The notes under the pieces: generated by a model
What the model was told of the DNA's origin: nothing
Seen by the model: the letters and a program-made list of their open reading frames with translations, nothing else
The model's database searches: none
Shown here: in pieces, positions 8,316 to 15,869 of the stretch
Position numbering within the stretch: position 1 is the first letter of the stretch
Layout of the letters: each line of letters opens with the position of its first letter
Made by a program: the position numbers and the translations under genes
From: Microbacterium terregens
GTDB taxonomy: Bacteria; Actinomycetota; Actinomycetes; Actinomycetales; Microbacteriaceae
Length of the DNA stretch: 64,000 nt
Direction: 5' to 3'
Assembly (NCBI RefSeq): GCF_039534975.1
Contig: NZ_BAAAWH010000001.1
Location: 3,224,001-3,288,000 of the forward strand

Positions 8316-9254
8316 GTGATCGACGACGGTGCGCCTGGCGACCGCGCGCCCGGTGACCGTGCCATCGACGGCGGGCGCGAGGACGGGGCGCCTGGGGAGC
8401 ACGGGATGTACCAGGAGCTGCCCGTGCCCGCCGGGCTCGGGCAGGTCGTGGCGCGGCTGTGGATGCTCGAGGCGCATCCGCTGCGTCGGTTCGAGAAGAT
8501 CCTTCCGCTGCCCTCCGTGCATGTCATCGTGAACCTCTCGACCCCCTACCGGCTCTTCGACCGCTCCGGTGTGGCGACGCTCGTCTCCGACGCGTTCGTG
8601 TCCGGCATCCAGTCGGAATACCTCGTCATCGAGTCGCCGCCACGGATCCGCCACGTGGGAGCCGAACTGCTTCCCGCAGCGCTCCCGGCGGTGACGGATG
8701 CCGCTCCCCCGGACGTGGTCGGTCGCGTGCGGGATGCCGGGACGCTGTGGACCGGAGTGGACCGCCTCGTCTCGGACGTACGCTCGGCGCCGACGCCCGC
8801 TGCCGCGATCGATGTGCTCGCACGCTTCCTCCTCGCGCATCGCACCGGCCGCGTGACCGATCCTCTGGTCGCCGGCGCGGTTGCGGCGATCCATGCCGAA
8901 CCCTCCGGTCCGATCGCCGACCTTGCGGCCCGCGGCGGTGTGTCGCATCGCACGCTCATCGCTCGATTCCGCGCTGCGACCGGTCTCACGCCGAAGGCGT
9001 ACGCACAGATCTGGCGCTTCCACACGTTCGTGCAAACGGTGCACGAGCAGCCGGGCGCGCCGGATAGGGCACGATCGCCGGACTGGGCGGCGCTGGCCGC
9101 GGCATCCGGTTTCTCCGACCAGCCGCACGTGATTCGCGCGTTCCGACGGTTCAGCGGCTGGACGCCCGCGGACTACTACCGGCGCGTCGTCGAGTTCGGA
9201 CCGGATGCCGCGAGCTTCGTCCCGCTCGAGGACGTGCCGATCACGCGGGACTGA
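8316..9254 (+). CDS. AraC-family transcriptional regulator
   Basis: A 312-residue regulator. The first 190 residues are a sensor-like domain of the kind seen in actinobacterial AraC proteins, including LPLPSVHVIVNLSTPY. The last 100 residues hold two helix-turn-helix units: IADLAARGGVSHRTLIARFRA, then AAASGFSDQPHVIRAF followed by the family end motif GWTPADYYRR. The GTG start at 8316 is preceded by TAGCGT (8304-8309) with a six-base gap, so it is probably leaderless. It is divergent from the cytochrome operon (79 bases apart) and could control it, or a distant gene. Ligand unknown. Confidence 0.88.
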   Translation: MIDDGAPGDRAPGDRAIDGGREDGAPGEHGMYQELPVPAGLGQVVARLWMLEAHPLRRFEKILPLPSVHVIVNLSTPYRLFDRSGVATLVSDAFVSGIQSEYLVIESPPRIRHVGAELLPAALPAVTDAAPPDVVGRVRDAGTLWTGVDRLVSDVRSAPTPAAAIDVLARFLLAHRTGRVTDPLVAGAVAAIHAEPSGPIADLAARGGVSHRTLIARFRAATGLTPKAYAQIWRFHTFVQTVHEQPGAPDRARSPDWAALAAASGFSDQPHVIRAFRRFSGWTPADYYRRVVEFGPDAASFVPLEDVPITRD

Positions 9255-9313
9255 GGTGGCCCTGCTCAGGCGGGGAGGCCGCGCCCCGGGCGGCACCCCG
9301 ACGCTGAGCACCG

Positions 9314-9859
9314 TCACGCCACCTCGTACGCCTCGCGCAGCCACCGGACCAGCTCGGCGTCGATCTCGTCGGCCGACCCGACGTCGACCCGGTGCGTGCA
9401 CATACCGCCGGCCGCACGCAGCCGCCGGGTCGGCTCGGTGCCGCGCAGGTTCAGACCGATCTGCAGTCGCGTCGCGCTCGCCGCCTCGATCAGCGCGAAC
9501 TGCTTGCTGCGCCGCAACGACACGCTGGTCTTCTTCGGCGCGATCTCGACATCGTCGCCGAAACCGCCCACTTCCGAGATCAGGCGATCGTACAGCGGTC
9601 GCAACGCGGCCTTGCGGCCCGCGTACTGCGCCTCGACCAGGTCGCCGGCGGTCGTCGCCTGACCACGCGCAAGCGATCGGGCGGCGATCAGGTTGGCGAA
9701 ACCGTGCGAGACGCCGTACTCGCTCTTCAGGTGCGAGAGGATCTGCCCGTGCTTGTCGAACCCGGACGCATCGACCACCGCGAACCATTCATCCAGTCCT
9801 CGGCCGGTCTTGGCGGGCAGGTTGTCGATCATCGTCTGCGTTGCAGCGTCCACGTCCAT
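9314..9859 (-). CDS. DUF4287/DUF5655 domain protein
   Basis: A 181-residue soluble protein. The N-terminal 70 residues, with GRGLDEWFAVVDASGF and a helical SEYGVSHGFANLIAARSL, match the DUF4287 pattern. The C-terminal 110 residues, with YDRLISEVGGFGDDVEIAPKK and FALIEAASATRLQIGLNL, match DUF5655, which resembles DUF1801-type folds. Biochemical function is unknown; proteins of this kind are widespread in Actinobacteria as single genes. The start ATG follows a TAGCGT box (9866-9871) by exactly six bases, so a leaderless transcript is likely. It converges on the AraC gene with 59 bases between them. Confidence 0.8.
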   Translation of the reverse strand: MDVDAATQTMIDNLPAKTGRGLDEWFAVVDASGFDKHGQILSHLKSEYGVSHGFANLIAARSLARGQATTAGDLVEAQYAGRKAALRPLYDRLISEVGGFGDDVEIAPKKTSVSLRRSKQFALIEAASATRLQIGLNLRGTEPTRRLRAAGGMCTHRVDVGSADEIDAELVRWLREAYEVA

Positions 9860-9917
9860 GACCGCACGCTAGTGCGCGGGCTGCTCCGCGGATTGAACGT
9901 TCTTGACCCTGTCGGCG

Positions 9918-10352
9918 TCAGGGAACGCCCGCGGAGGCCATCGCCGCGCCGACGAACCAGCAGGCGATCACCAGCGGCGCGGCAACCAGCGGCACCCAGA
10001 AGGCGATCCGTCGCTTGACCAGCAGAACGATCGCGACCACGGCCGCGATGAGAAGGACCACCCAGGGCAGGCCGACAGCGGCCAGAACGCCGAGTCCGAT
10101 GAGGTCGGTGTTGCACTGCATGGTGCCGCCGCACGGATCCGAGGCCATGACCAGGAACAGCCCGAAGTACGAGGTCATCAGCGCCAGGATGCCGACCCCC
10201 ACGAGCAGGATGAGCGTGAGAACGATGTCCCACACGATCGCCGGTCGTTGCGGAGCCGGGGCGGGAGCCGCCATCGACACGGTGGCGGGCGGCTGACCGT
10301 AGGATGCGGCGGCGGGCGGTCCGGCGGGCGGAACAGGAGGAGGCGTGGTCAC
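9918..10352 (-). CDS. Small membrane protein, DUF6264-like
   Basis: A 144-residue protein with a Pro/Ala-rich N-terminus of about 38 residues, then three or four hydrophobic segments: IVLTLILLVGVGILALMTSYF, IGLGVLAAVGLPWVVLLIAAVVAIVLL, and FWVPLVAAPLVIACWFVG. Between the first two lies a short loop with two cysteines (DPCGGTMQCN) that could form an external disulfide. It resembles uncharacterised membrane proteins of Microbacteriaceae; I assign DUF6264 by memory of the pattern and with limited certainty. The GTG start follows TAAGCT (10359-10364) by six bases, indicating leaderless mRNA. No functional partner is evident nearby. Confidence 0.7.
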   Translation of the reverse strand: MTTPPPVPPAGPPAAASYGQPPATVSMAAPAPAPQRPAIVWDIVLTLILLVGVGILALMTSYFGLFLVMASDPCGGTMQCNTDLIGLGVLAAVGLPWVVLLIAAVVAIVLLVKRRIAFWVPLVAAPLVIACWFVGAAMASAGVP

Positions 10353-10498
10353 GCGTTCAGCTTAGGGAGGCTCGCTGCCGGGAGACGCCCGACCGGGTCT
10401 GCGGACACCGTCGACGACGGCGCCGCGACCGTGAGCCCCCGCGCGTCAGCGCTGCTGCGCCACATTGACCCGCAAGGGCTCAACTAGACTGTCCCCTC

Positions 10499-11842
10499 GT
10501 GAGTGAACGCGTTCTCGTCAAGCAGCTGCAGGCCCGATCCGATGGACCCGTTTCGGTGTCCGGATGGGTCGAAACCGTCCGTGATCAGAAGAAGGTGCAG
10601 TTCGTCATCCTTCGCGACGAGACCGGCGCCGTGCAGTTGGTGAACCCCGCGACCCGGTTCGACCCGGACGCGGCTGAACCGCAGAACGCCGAGGCGCTCG
10701 CGCTCACCGACACCATCTCGGCGCTGACTACCGGGACGTTCCTCACCGCACAGGGCGAGCTCAAGCACGACGAGCGCGTCAAGCTCGGCGGCGTCGAGAT
10801 CAAACTCAGCGGGCTCGAGATCGCCGCGGCGGCGCTCCCCGAGACGCCCATCGCCGCCGACAGCGCGCAGGACAAGCGGATGGACTGGCGCTTCCTCGAC
10901 CTGCGGCAGCGTCGCAACAACCTCATCTTCCGCGTGCAGACCACCCTCGAGCACGCGATGCGCACGTGGTGGATCGAGCGCGACTTCATCGAGATCCACT
11001 CCCCCAAGCTGATGAGCTCCGCCTCGGAGTCCAACGCGGAGCTGTTCGCCCTGGAGTACTTCGGGGAGCAGACTGCCTACCTGGCGCAGAGCCCCCAGTT
11101 CTTCAAGCAGATGGCGCAGTCGGCCGGCTTCGGCAAGATCTTCGAGATCGGCGACGTCTACCGCGCCGACCCGTCGTTCACCTCGCGGCACGCCACGGAG
11201 TTCACCAGCGTCGACGCCGAGATCTCGTGGATCGACTCGCACGAGGACGTCGCCCGCATGCAGGAGGAGCTTCTCGCCTTCGCGATCGGCGCTGTCCTGG
11301 AAAAGCACGGCGCCGAGATCGAGGAGCTGTTCGGCGTCACGCCGACCACCCCGACCATCCCGTTCCCCCGCATTCCGCTCGCCGAGGCCCGCGAGATCGT
11401 TGCGGCACGCGGCTACGAGATCCCTCGCACCGATGGTGACCTCGACCCCGAGGGCGAGCGCCAGATCTCGGCGCATGTCAAGGAGACCTATGGGCACGAC
11501 TTCGTGTTCATCACGGACTACCCGCACGAGATCCGCGCTTTCTACCACATGCGGGATGCCGAGACCGGCCTCACGAAGAGCTACGACCTGCTTTACAACG
11601 GCGTCGAGATCACGACCGGCGCCCAGCGCGAGCACCGCGTCGACATCCTCATCGAACAGGCCAAGCAGAAGGGCCTCGAGCCGGAACACCTCGACTTCTA
11701 CTTCGACTTCTTCCGGTACGGCGTGCCGCCGCACGGAGGCTTCGGCATGGGGCTGGCGCGCGTGCTGATGCTGCTGCTCGGCGAGTCCTCGATCCGCGAG
11801 GTCACGTACCTCTTCCGCGGTCCTACGCGCCTCTCGCCGTAA
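10499..11842 (+). CDS. aspS: Aspartyl-tRNA synthetase, archaeal/eukaryotic type (probably non-discriminating Asp-tRNA(Asn/Asp) ligase)
   Basis: A 447-residue class II synthetase. An N-terminal OB-fold anticodon domain (about 1-110, VSGWVETVRDQKKVQFVIL) is followed by the catalytic core: motif 2 with EIGDVYRADPSFTSRHATEF and motif 3 GFGMGLARVLMLLLG. The usual bacterial AspRS is about 590 residues and carries a GAD insertion between motifs 2 and 3. That insertion is absent here, as in archaeal and eukaryotic enzymes. Such enzymes often charge both tRNA(Asp) and tRNA(Asn), the latter then being amidated by GatCAB. A TAGACT box at 10485-10490 lies eight bases before the GTG start, so the 5' UTR is very short or absent. 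Confidence 0.92.
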   Translation: MSERVLVKQLQARSDGPVSVSGWVETVRDQKKVQFVILRDETGAVQLVNPATRFDPDAAEPQNAEALALTDTISALTTGTFLTAQGELKHDERVKLGGVEIKLSGLEIAAAALPETPIAADSAQDKRMDWRFLDLRQRRNNLIFRVQTTLEHAMRTWWIERDFIEIHSPKLMSSASESNAELFALEYFGEQTAYLAQSPQFFKQMAQSAGFGKIFEIGDVYRADPSFTSRHATEFTSVDAEISWIDSHEDVARMQEELLAFAIGAVLEKHGAEIEELFGVTPTTPTIPFPRIPLAEAREIVAARGYEIPRTDGDLDPEGERQISAHVKETYGHDFVFITDYPHEIRAFYHMRDAETGLTKSYDLLYNGVEITTGAQREHRVDILIEQAKQKGLEPEHLDFYFDFFRYGVPPHGGFGMGLARVLMLLLGESSIREVTYLFRGPTRLSP

Positions 11843-11849
11843 GGCGGGA

Positions 11850-12119
11850 CTACGCGCGGACGGCCCTGTCGTCCGGGACGTTCAGCGCGGCCCGCAGGCG
11901 GTCCGCGGACACCCGCCAGTGCGCGTGCAGCTCACCGTCGATGAGCACCACCGGGATCTTCTCCCACCAGAGCTCGTAGAGGGCGGGATCGTCCGCGATC
12001 GACAGCTCCTCGACGACGATCCGGTCCTCCGGAGCCTCCGAGACCACGACGTCGACGATTTCGCGCGCCACGGCGCAGAGGTGGCACCCGGGCTTGCCGA
12101 TCACGGTGACGGTGGTCAT
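11850..12119 (-). CDS. Glutaredoxin-family protein
   Basis: An 89-residue thioredoxin-fold protein with the dithiol motif CHLC in VIGKPGCHLCAVAREIV near residue 12 and the conserved cis-proline region KIPVVLIDGEL near residue 57. The length is that of a single glutaredoxin/DUF836 domain. Such proteins catalyse thiol-disulfide exchange in the cytoplasm; in Actinobacteria the electron donor may be mycothiol or a thioredoxin reductase, which cannot be decided here. The ATG at 12119 follows TAGGAT (12126-12131) by exactly six bases, so the transcript is probably leaderless. It converges closely on aspS, whose stop lies eight bases from its own stop. Confidence 0.88.
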   Translation of the reverse strand: MTTVTVIGKPGCHLCAVAREIVDVVVSEAPEDRIVVEELSIADDPALYELWWEKIPVVLIDGELHAHWRVSADRLRAALNVPDDRAVRA

Positions 12120-12169
12120 CGTCTCATCCTAAGCAGCGGATGGAGGGGGCGGACGCGTTCGCGTCGTCG

Positions 12170-12463
12170 TCAGCGCTCGACGGGGTAGCCGGACGAGACC
12201 CACTCGGCGGTACCGCCGTCGACGTTGGTGGCGTCGTAGCCCCGACCGGAGAGCGCCTCGACGACTCGTCCCGAACGCCCGCCGACCTGGCAGATCACGT
12301 CGAACGGTTCGGCGGGAAGCTGGTCGAGGTGCTCGCCCAGCGTCGACATGGGCAGGTTCACGGCGCCCGGCACATGACCGGTCGCGAACTCATCGGGTTC
12401 ACGCACGTCGATGAGCGGTGTGCCGGATCGCTCGCGGAGCTGAGCAGTGGTGATGGATTTCAT
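12170..12463 (-). CDS. Rhodanese-like domain protein
   Basis: A single rhodanese domain of 97 residues. It has the family opening LIDVREPDEFATGHVPGAVNLP and the active-site cysteine in DVICQVGGRSGRV, followed by the closing motif GGTAEWVSSGYPV. Single-domain rhodaneses move sulfane sulfur to acceptors such as cyanide, thioredoxin or tRNA-modifying proteins; the acceptor here is unknown. A ribosome site (AGAGAGG) precedes the ATG, so unlike several neighbours this mRNA has a leader. The upstream hairpin at 12520-12546 probably ends transcription from the bS22 gene before it reaches this one. Confidence 0.9.
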   Translation of the reverse strand: MKSITTAQLRERSGTPLIDVREPDEFATGHVPGAVNLPMSTLGEHLDQLPAEPFDVICQVGGRSGRVVEALSGRGYDATNVDGGTAEWVSSGYPVER

Positions 12464-12519
12464 GTCGGACCTCTCTGCGCGCCGGTGCCGGCCACGCAGG
12501 ACAGCGTGCGGGATGCACG

Positions 12520-12546
12520 AAGCGCCCGTCCACCGGACAGGCGCTT
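12520..12546 (-). terminator. Stem-loop terminator after the bS22 gene
   Basis: Two 12-base arms, AAGCGCCCGTCC and GGACAGGCGCTT, are complementary except for one G-T position and are separated by only three bases. The hairpin begins 14 bases past the stop of the bS22 gene on the minus strand. No long T tract follows, which is normal for GC-rich Actinobacteria. It separates bS22 from the rhodanese gene. Confidence 0.75.
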
Positions 12547-12559
12547 GGTGTGGTTGCCG

Positions 12560-12658
12560 CTACTTCTTGTTGCGGCGCTGGTGGCGAGTCTTGCGAAGCA
12601 GCTTGCGGTGCTTCTTCTTCGCCATGCGCTTGCGGCGCTTCTTGATGACTGAACCCAC
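12560..12658 (-). CDS. 30S ribosomal protein bS22 (AURKAIP1/COX24 domain), 32 residues
   Basis: A tiny, very basic protein of 32 residues: MGSVIKKRRKRMAKKKHRK, then LLRKTRHQRRNKK. This matches the actinobacterial bS22 family (M. tuberculosis Rv0500B begins almost identically). It binds the small ribosomal subunit near the decoding centre. The start is GTG at 12658. It is easily missed because of its length. In mycobacteria the order is proC, HTH protein, bS22; here the HTH gene lies 138 bases upstream and proC is nearby on the same strand, so the old neighbourhood survives with the trk genes and an ArsR gene inserted. Confidence 0.93.
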   Translation of the reverse strand: MGSVIKKRRKRMAKKKHRKLLRKTRHQRRNKK

Positions 12659-12796
12659 GGAAAACCTCACTAGATCGGGGTCTGGACGACCGACGCAGGC
12701 ATGCGACAACCGCCCGGGAACGGGCAAGAATCTGAAAGCCTGTCGTCAGTCTATCAGGCGCTGCCCACGGCCTTGCACGGAGGGGCGGATTCCTGG

Positions 12797-12988
12797 TCAG
12801 CCGACGTCGGCGATCGGGCGCTGCAGCGCCTCGGTGACAGCCGACTCGGGGACACGATAGCTGCGACCGAAGCGCACCGCGGGAAGTTCGCCGGCATGGA
12901 CCAGACGGTACACGGTCATCTTCGACACCCGCATGATGTCGGCGACCTCGGCGACCGTCAGAAAGCGCACATCAGGCAGCTCGGCCAT
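12797..12988 (-). CDS. Excisionase/BldC-like helix-turn-helix DNA-binding protein
   Basis: A 63-residue protein that is almost entirely a MerR-like winged HTH: FLTVAEVADIMRVSKMTVYRL, then VHAGELPAVRFGRSYRVPESAV. This is the pattern of the excisionase-family DNA-binding proteins that include BldC. In mycobacteria the orthologous position (Rv0500A) lies between proC and bS22, as approximately here, and this is a chromosomal housekeeping gene rather than a phage remnant. The ATG is preceded by a strong ribosome site (AAGGGGAG). Target genes unknown. Confidence 0.87.
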   Translation of the reverse strand: MAELPDVRFLTVAEVADIMRVSKMTVYRLVHAGELPAVRFGRSYRVPESAVTEALQRPIADVG

Positions 12989-13186
12989 GATCTCCCCTTC
13001 CGAGATGGTCTGCCATCACTCTATGGGGTGGCTGCGACACGTGTAAACCCATGTGGCCACTGGGAATGGATGCCGGCGGCACACGAAGACGCCGAGATCA
13101 GGCGCCGGGATGACGTGCGACGCGCTCTCGCGCCCCACGGACGGCTGTCCGCTGTGCCGGGAAGTCGCTTCTCGGCACAGGTCCGC

Positions 13187-13600
13187 TCAGCGTCCGGGAA
13201 GCTTCTTCAACGCAGACGCCACGGCGTGTTTGGCGGATGCCGCGGCGCGGCCGACCACCTCGGCGGCGTGCGCCGCGGAATCGGTGAGGGTGGTTGCTCC
13301 GGCCAGTTCTGACTCGGCATCCGCCCCATCGTCCAAGAACGGGATCAGCCAGTCATCGATCTCGTCCAACGGCGACGAGGACAGGCTGTAGTAACGGTGC
13401 TGGCCCTCTTCGCGGACCGACACCAGATGGGCCTCACGCAGGACCTTCAGGTGCTTGGAAACCGTCGGCTGGGACACGCCGAGCTGCTGCACGATATGCG
13501 ACACACTCGTCCCGCGCTCGCCGGCGGACGAACGATCGAGGAGGAGTTGCAGGATGTCGCGACGGGTGCCGTCCGCGATCACGTCGAAGATGTCCGCCAT
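13187..13600 (-). CDS. ArsR-family winged-helix transcriptional regulator
   Basis: A 137-residue regulator. The opening FDVIADGTRRDILQLLLDRS and the recognition region VSHIVQQLGVSQPTVSKHLKVLREAHLV, followed by the wing EEGQHRYYSLS, are those of ArsR/SmtB proteins. No CxCxxC metal-binding motif is visible, so it may not be a metal sensor. The C-terminal 40 residues are an alanine-rich helical tail. The ATG follows TAACCT (13607-13612) by six bases, so it is likely leaderless. It is divergent from trkH with 77 bases between starts and may regulate potassium uptake (inference). Confidence 0.87.
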   Translation of the reverse strand: MADIFDVIADGTRRDILQLLLDRSSAGERGTSVSHIVQQLGVSQPTVSKHLKVLREAHLVSVREEGQHRYYSLSSSPLDEIDDWLIPFLDDGADAESELAGATTLTDSAAHAAEVVGRAAASAKHAVASALKKLPGR

Positions 13601-13677
13601 GTGGATAGGTTAGCCGCGCACCCGCCGGAGTACCATGATGGACGTTCCGCCAGAGGGCCGCAGCAGGGAGGACGTGC

Positions 13678-15153
13678 ATGTCGCAGGGCAGGCGCGTCAC
13701 CGGTCGCGGTCGGCGTGATTCCGGGGAAGAGGACCGGTCTCCGTTCGTGACGCGAAGTGCGCCGCGGCGCGCCTTCGACTACATCCGCACGCGCACCACC
13801 TCATCGCCGGCGCGCTTCGCGGTCGTCGTGTTCGCGGCGCTGGTGCTGCTCTTCACGGCCCTGCTGTCACTGCCCGCGTCGGCCGCCGACGGCAAGCGCA
13901 CCGAGCTCGCCGACGCCCTCTTCACCGCCGTGTCCACGATCTGCGTCACCGGGCTGTCGACCGTCGACGTCGCCACGCATTTCTCGCCGTTCGGCAAGTT
14001 CCTCATCTTCATCGGCGTCAACATCGGCGGGATGGGCGTGCTCACGCTGGCCTCGATCCTCGGGCTGGTGATCTCCAAGCGCCTCGGGCTGCGGGCCAAG
14101 CTGATCGCGGCCAGCGACTCGAACCCGCTCCGCTCGCACGGGGGGCCGGTCAACGAAGGACAGACCGTCCGCCTCGGCGAGGTGGGTCAGCTGTTGCGCA
14201 CGGTGGCGCTGTCGACCCTGGTGATCGAGGGCGCGCTCGCGGTTCTGCTCTATCCGTCACTCGTGATCGCCGGTGTCGGCCCCCTCGAGGCCCTGTGGGA
14301 GGCCCCGTTCTACGCGGCGATGGCCTTCACCAACACCGGCTTCACCCCGAACGTCGGGGGGCTGCAGCCGTTCGCCGACGATTACCTTCTGCTGACCGTG
14401 CTGATGGTGGGCGTCTTCCTCGGCTCCATCGGGTTCCCGGTGATCTACACGCTGTGGAAGCACGTCTGGCACGTGCGCCGCTGGTCGCTGCACGCCAAGC
14501 TCACGCTCATCACGACCGTCATGCTGTTCTTCGCCGGAGCGGCCGCGTTCCTCATCCTGGAGTACAACAACCCGAAGACCTTCGGATCGCTCAGCGCGTG
14601 GGACACCACGTTCCAGGCCTTCTTCCTCTCCGCGATGACCCGTTCCGGGGGGTTCTCCGTCGTCCCGATCGGCGAACTGCACGGCTCCTCCCTCGTGGTC
14701 GGTTCGATGCTCATGTTCGTGGGCGGCGGCTCGGCCTCGACGGCCGGAGGCATCAAGGTGACGACCCTGGCCGTCCTCGCCCTCGCCGTCATCTCCGAAG
14801 CGAAGGGCCGCCAGTCCGTCGAGTCGTTCGGGCGCCGCATCCCCAGCGACGTCCAGCGCGTCGCCCTCTCGGTCGTCGCCTGGGGTGCCACGATCTGCGC
14901 ACTCGCGACGATCACGATCGCGCAGATCAGCCAGGCAGACGTCTCGGATGTCCTCTTCGACGTGATCTCCGCGTTCGGCACCGTCGGCCTGTCGACCGGG
15001 CTGACGGCCGAGCTGACCGACCCCGCCATCTACGTCATGGCCGTGACCATCTTCATGGGCCGCATTGGTACAGTGACACTCGCCGCGGCCGTGGCTGCGA
15101 CATCCCGTTCGCAGCTCTACTCGCTGCCAGTGGAAAGGCCGATCGTTGGTTGA
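13678..15153 (+). CDS. trkH: Potassium uptake channel subunit TrkH/KtrB
   Basis: A 491-residue membrane protein of the SKT family. The four pore loops are visible in order: STICVTGLSTVDV, MAFTNTGFTPNVGG, SAMTRSGGFSVVP and SAFGTVGLSTGLT, each with the filter glycine. The N-terminal 40 residues are charged and cytoplasmic. It conducts potassium inward, gated by the ring of RCK subunits encoded by the next gene, whose start overlaps this stop by eight bases. The length and the single paired RCK gene are more like KtrB than the longer proteobacterial TrkH. A good ribosome site (AGGGAGG) precedes the ATG. Confidence 0.93.
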   Translation: MSQGRRVTGRGRRDSGEEDRSPFVTRSAPRRAFDYIRTRTTSSPARFAVVVFAALVLLFTALLSLPASAADGKRTELADALFTAVSTICVTGLSTVDVATHFSPFGKFLIFIGVNIGGMGVLTLASILGLVISKRLGLRAKLIAASDSNPLRSHGGPVNEGQTVRLGEVGQLLRTVALSTLVIEGALAVLLYPSLVIAGVGPLEALWEAPFYAAMAFTNTGFTPNVGGLQPFADDYLLLTVLMVGVFLGSIGFPVIYTLWKHVWHVRRWSLHAKLTLITTVMLFFAGAAAFLILEYNNPKTFGSLSAWDTTFQAFFLSAMTRSGGFSVVPIGELHGSSLVVGSMLMFVGGGSASTAGGIKVTTLAVLALAVISEAKGRQSVESFGRRIPSDVQRVALSVVAWGATICALATITIAQISQADVSDVLFDVISAFGTVGLSTGLTAELTDPAIYVMAVTIFMGRIGTVTLAAAVAATSRSQLYSLPVERPIVG

Positions 15154-15817
15154 GCGCATCAGGGGCGACGCCCCTGTCCTGGTGATCGGACTCGGCAGGT
15201 TCGGCGCGGCTTGCGCGGGCGAGCTGGACCGGCTCGAACGCGAGGTGCTGGCCATCGACGAGAGCCTCGACCTCGTGCAGAAGTGGTCGGAGCGGGTGAC
15301 GCATACCGTGCAGGCCGACGGCCGCAACATCGACGCCCTCAAACAGGTGGGCGCACAGGACTTCCAGGTCGCGGTGGTCGCCGTCGGCTCCTCGATCGAG
15401 GCATCCGTTCTCATCACGGCGAACCTCGTCGACCTCAAGGTCCCGCAGATCTGGGCCAAGGCCGTCACCCAGTCGCACGGCAAGATCCTCGCCCGGGTCG
15501 GCGCCAACCACGTCATCTACCCCGAGCGAGAGGCCGGCGAACGCGTCGCGCACCTCGTGAGCGGACGGATGCTGGACTTCATCCGCTTCGACGACGACTT
15601 CGCGATCGCCAAGATGTATCCGCCGAAGTTCATCCGCGGCGTGGGCCTGAACGAGTCCGGTGTCCGGACGAAGTACAACGTGACGGTCGTCGGCGTGAAG
15701 AGTCCCGGCAAGCCCTTCCGCTACGCGGAGGCGAACACGGTCGTCACCAACCACGACCTGATCATCGTCTCCGGCACCAACAGCGACATCGAGCGCTTCG
15801 CCTCCCTCGACCGTTGA
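15146..15817 (+). CDS. trkA: Potassium uptake regulatory subunit TrkA/KtrA (RCK domain)
   Basis: A 223-residue cytoplasmic protein. Residues 10-130 form an RCK-N Rossmann domain opening with VLVIGLGRFGAACAGELDR (nucleotide-binding GxGxxG), with acidic residues ending strand 2 (LAIDES). Residues 145-223 form the RCK-C domain. It gates the TrkH/KtrB pore in response to nucleotide binding; in KtrA proteins ATP opens and ADP closes. The TTG start at 15146 lies inside the end of trkH, so translation is coupled. A small hairpin follows before the convergent proC gene. Confidence 0.92.
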   Translation: MVERIRGDAPVLVIGLGRFGAACAGELDRLEREVLAIDESLDLVQKWSERVTHTVQADGRNIDALKQVGAQDFQVAVVAVGSSIEASVLITANLVDLKVPQIWAKAVTQSHGKILARVGANHVIYPEREAGERVAHLVSGRMLDFIRFDDDFAIAKMYPPKFIRGVGLNESGVRTKYNVTVVGVKSPGKPFRYAEANTVVTNHDLIIVSGTNSDIERFASLDR

Positions 15818-15845
15818 GTCGCGGCGCAGCCGCGTACCGAGACCG

Positions 15846-15863
15846 CGGTGTCCTTCGACACCG
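15846..15863. terminator. Short hairpin between convergent trkA and proC
   Basis: CGGTGTC and GACACCG form a perfect 7-bp stem with a CTTC loop, placed between the trkA stop at 15817 and the proC stop at 15870. It could act in both directions. No T tract is present, so efficiency is uncertain. Confidence 0.5.
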
Positions 15864-15869
15864 AGCGTG

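Noticed and set aside
12797..12988. Phage excisionase
   Set aside because: The HTH protein matches excisionase-like folds, but its neighbours are housekeeping genes with conserved order and there is no integrase or attachment site.
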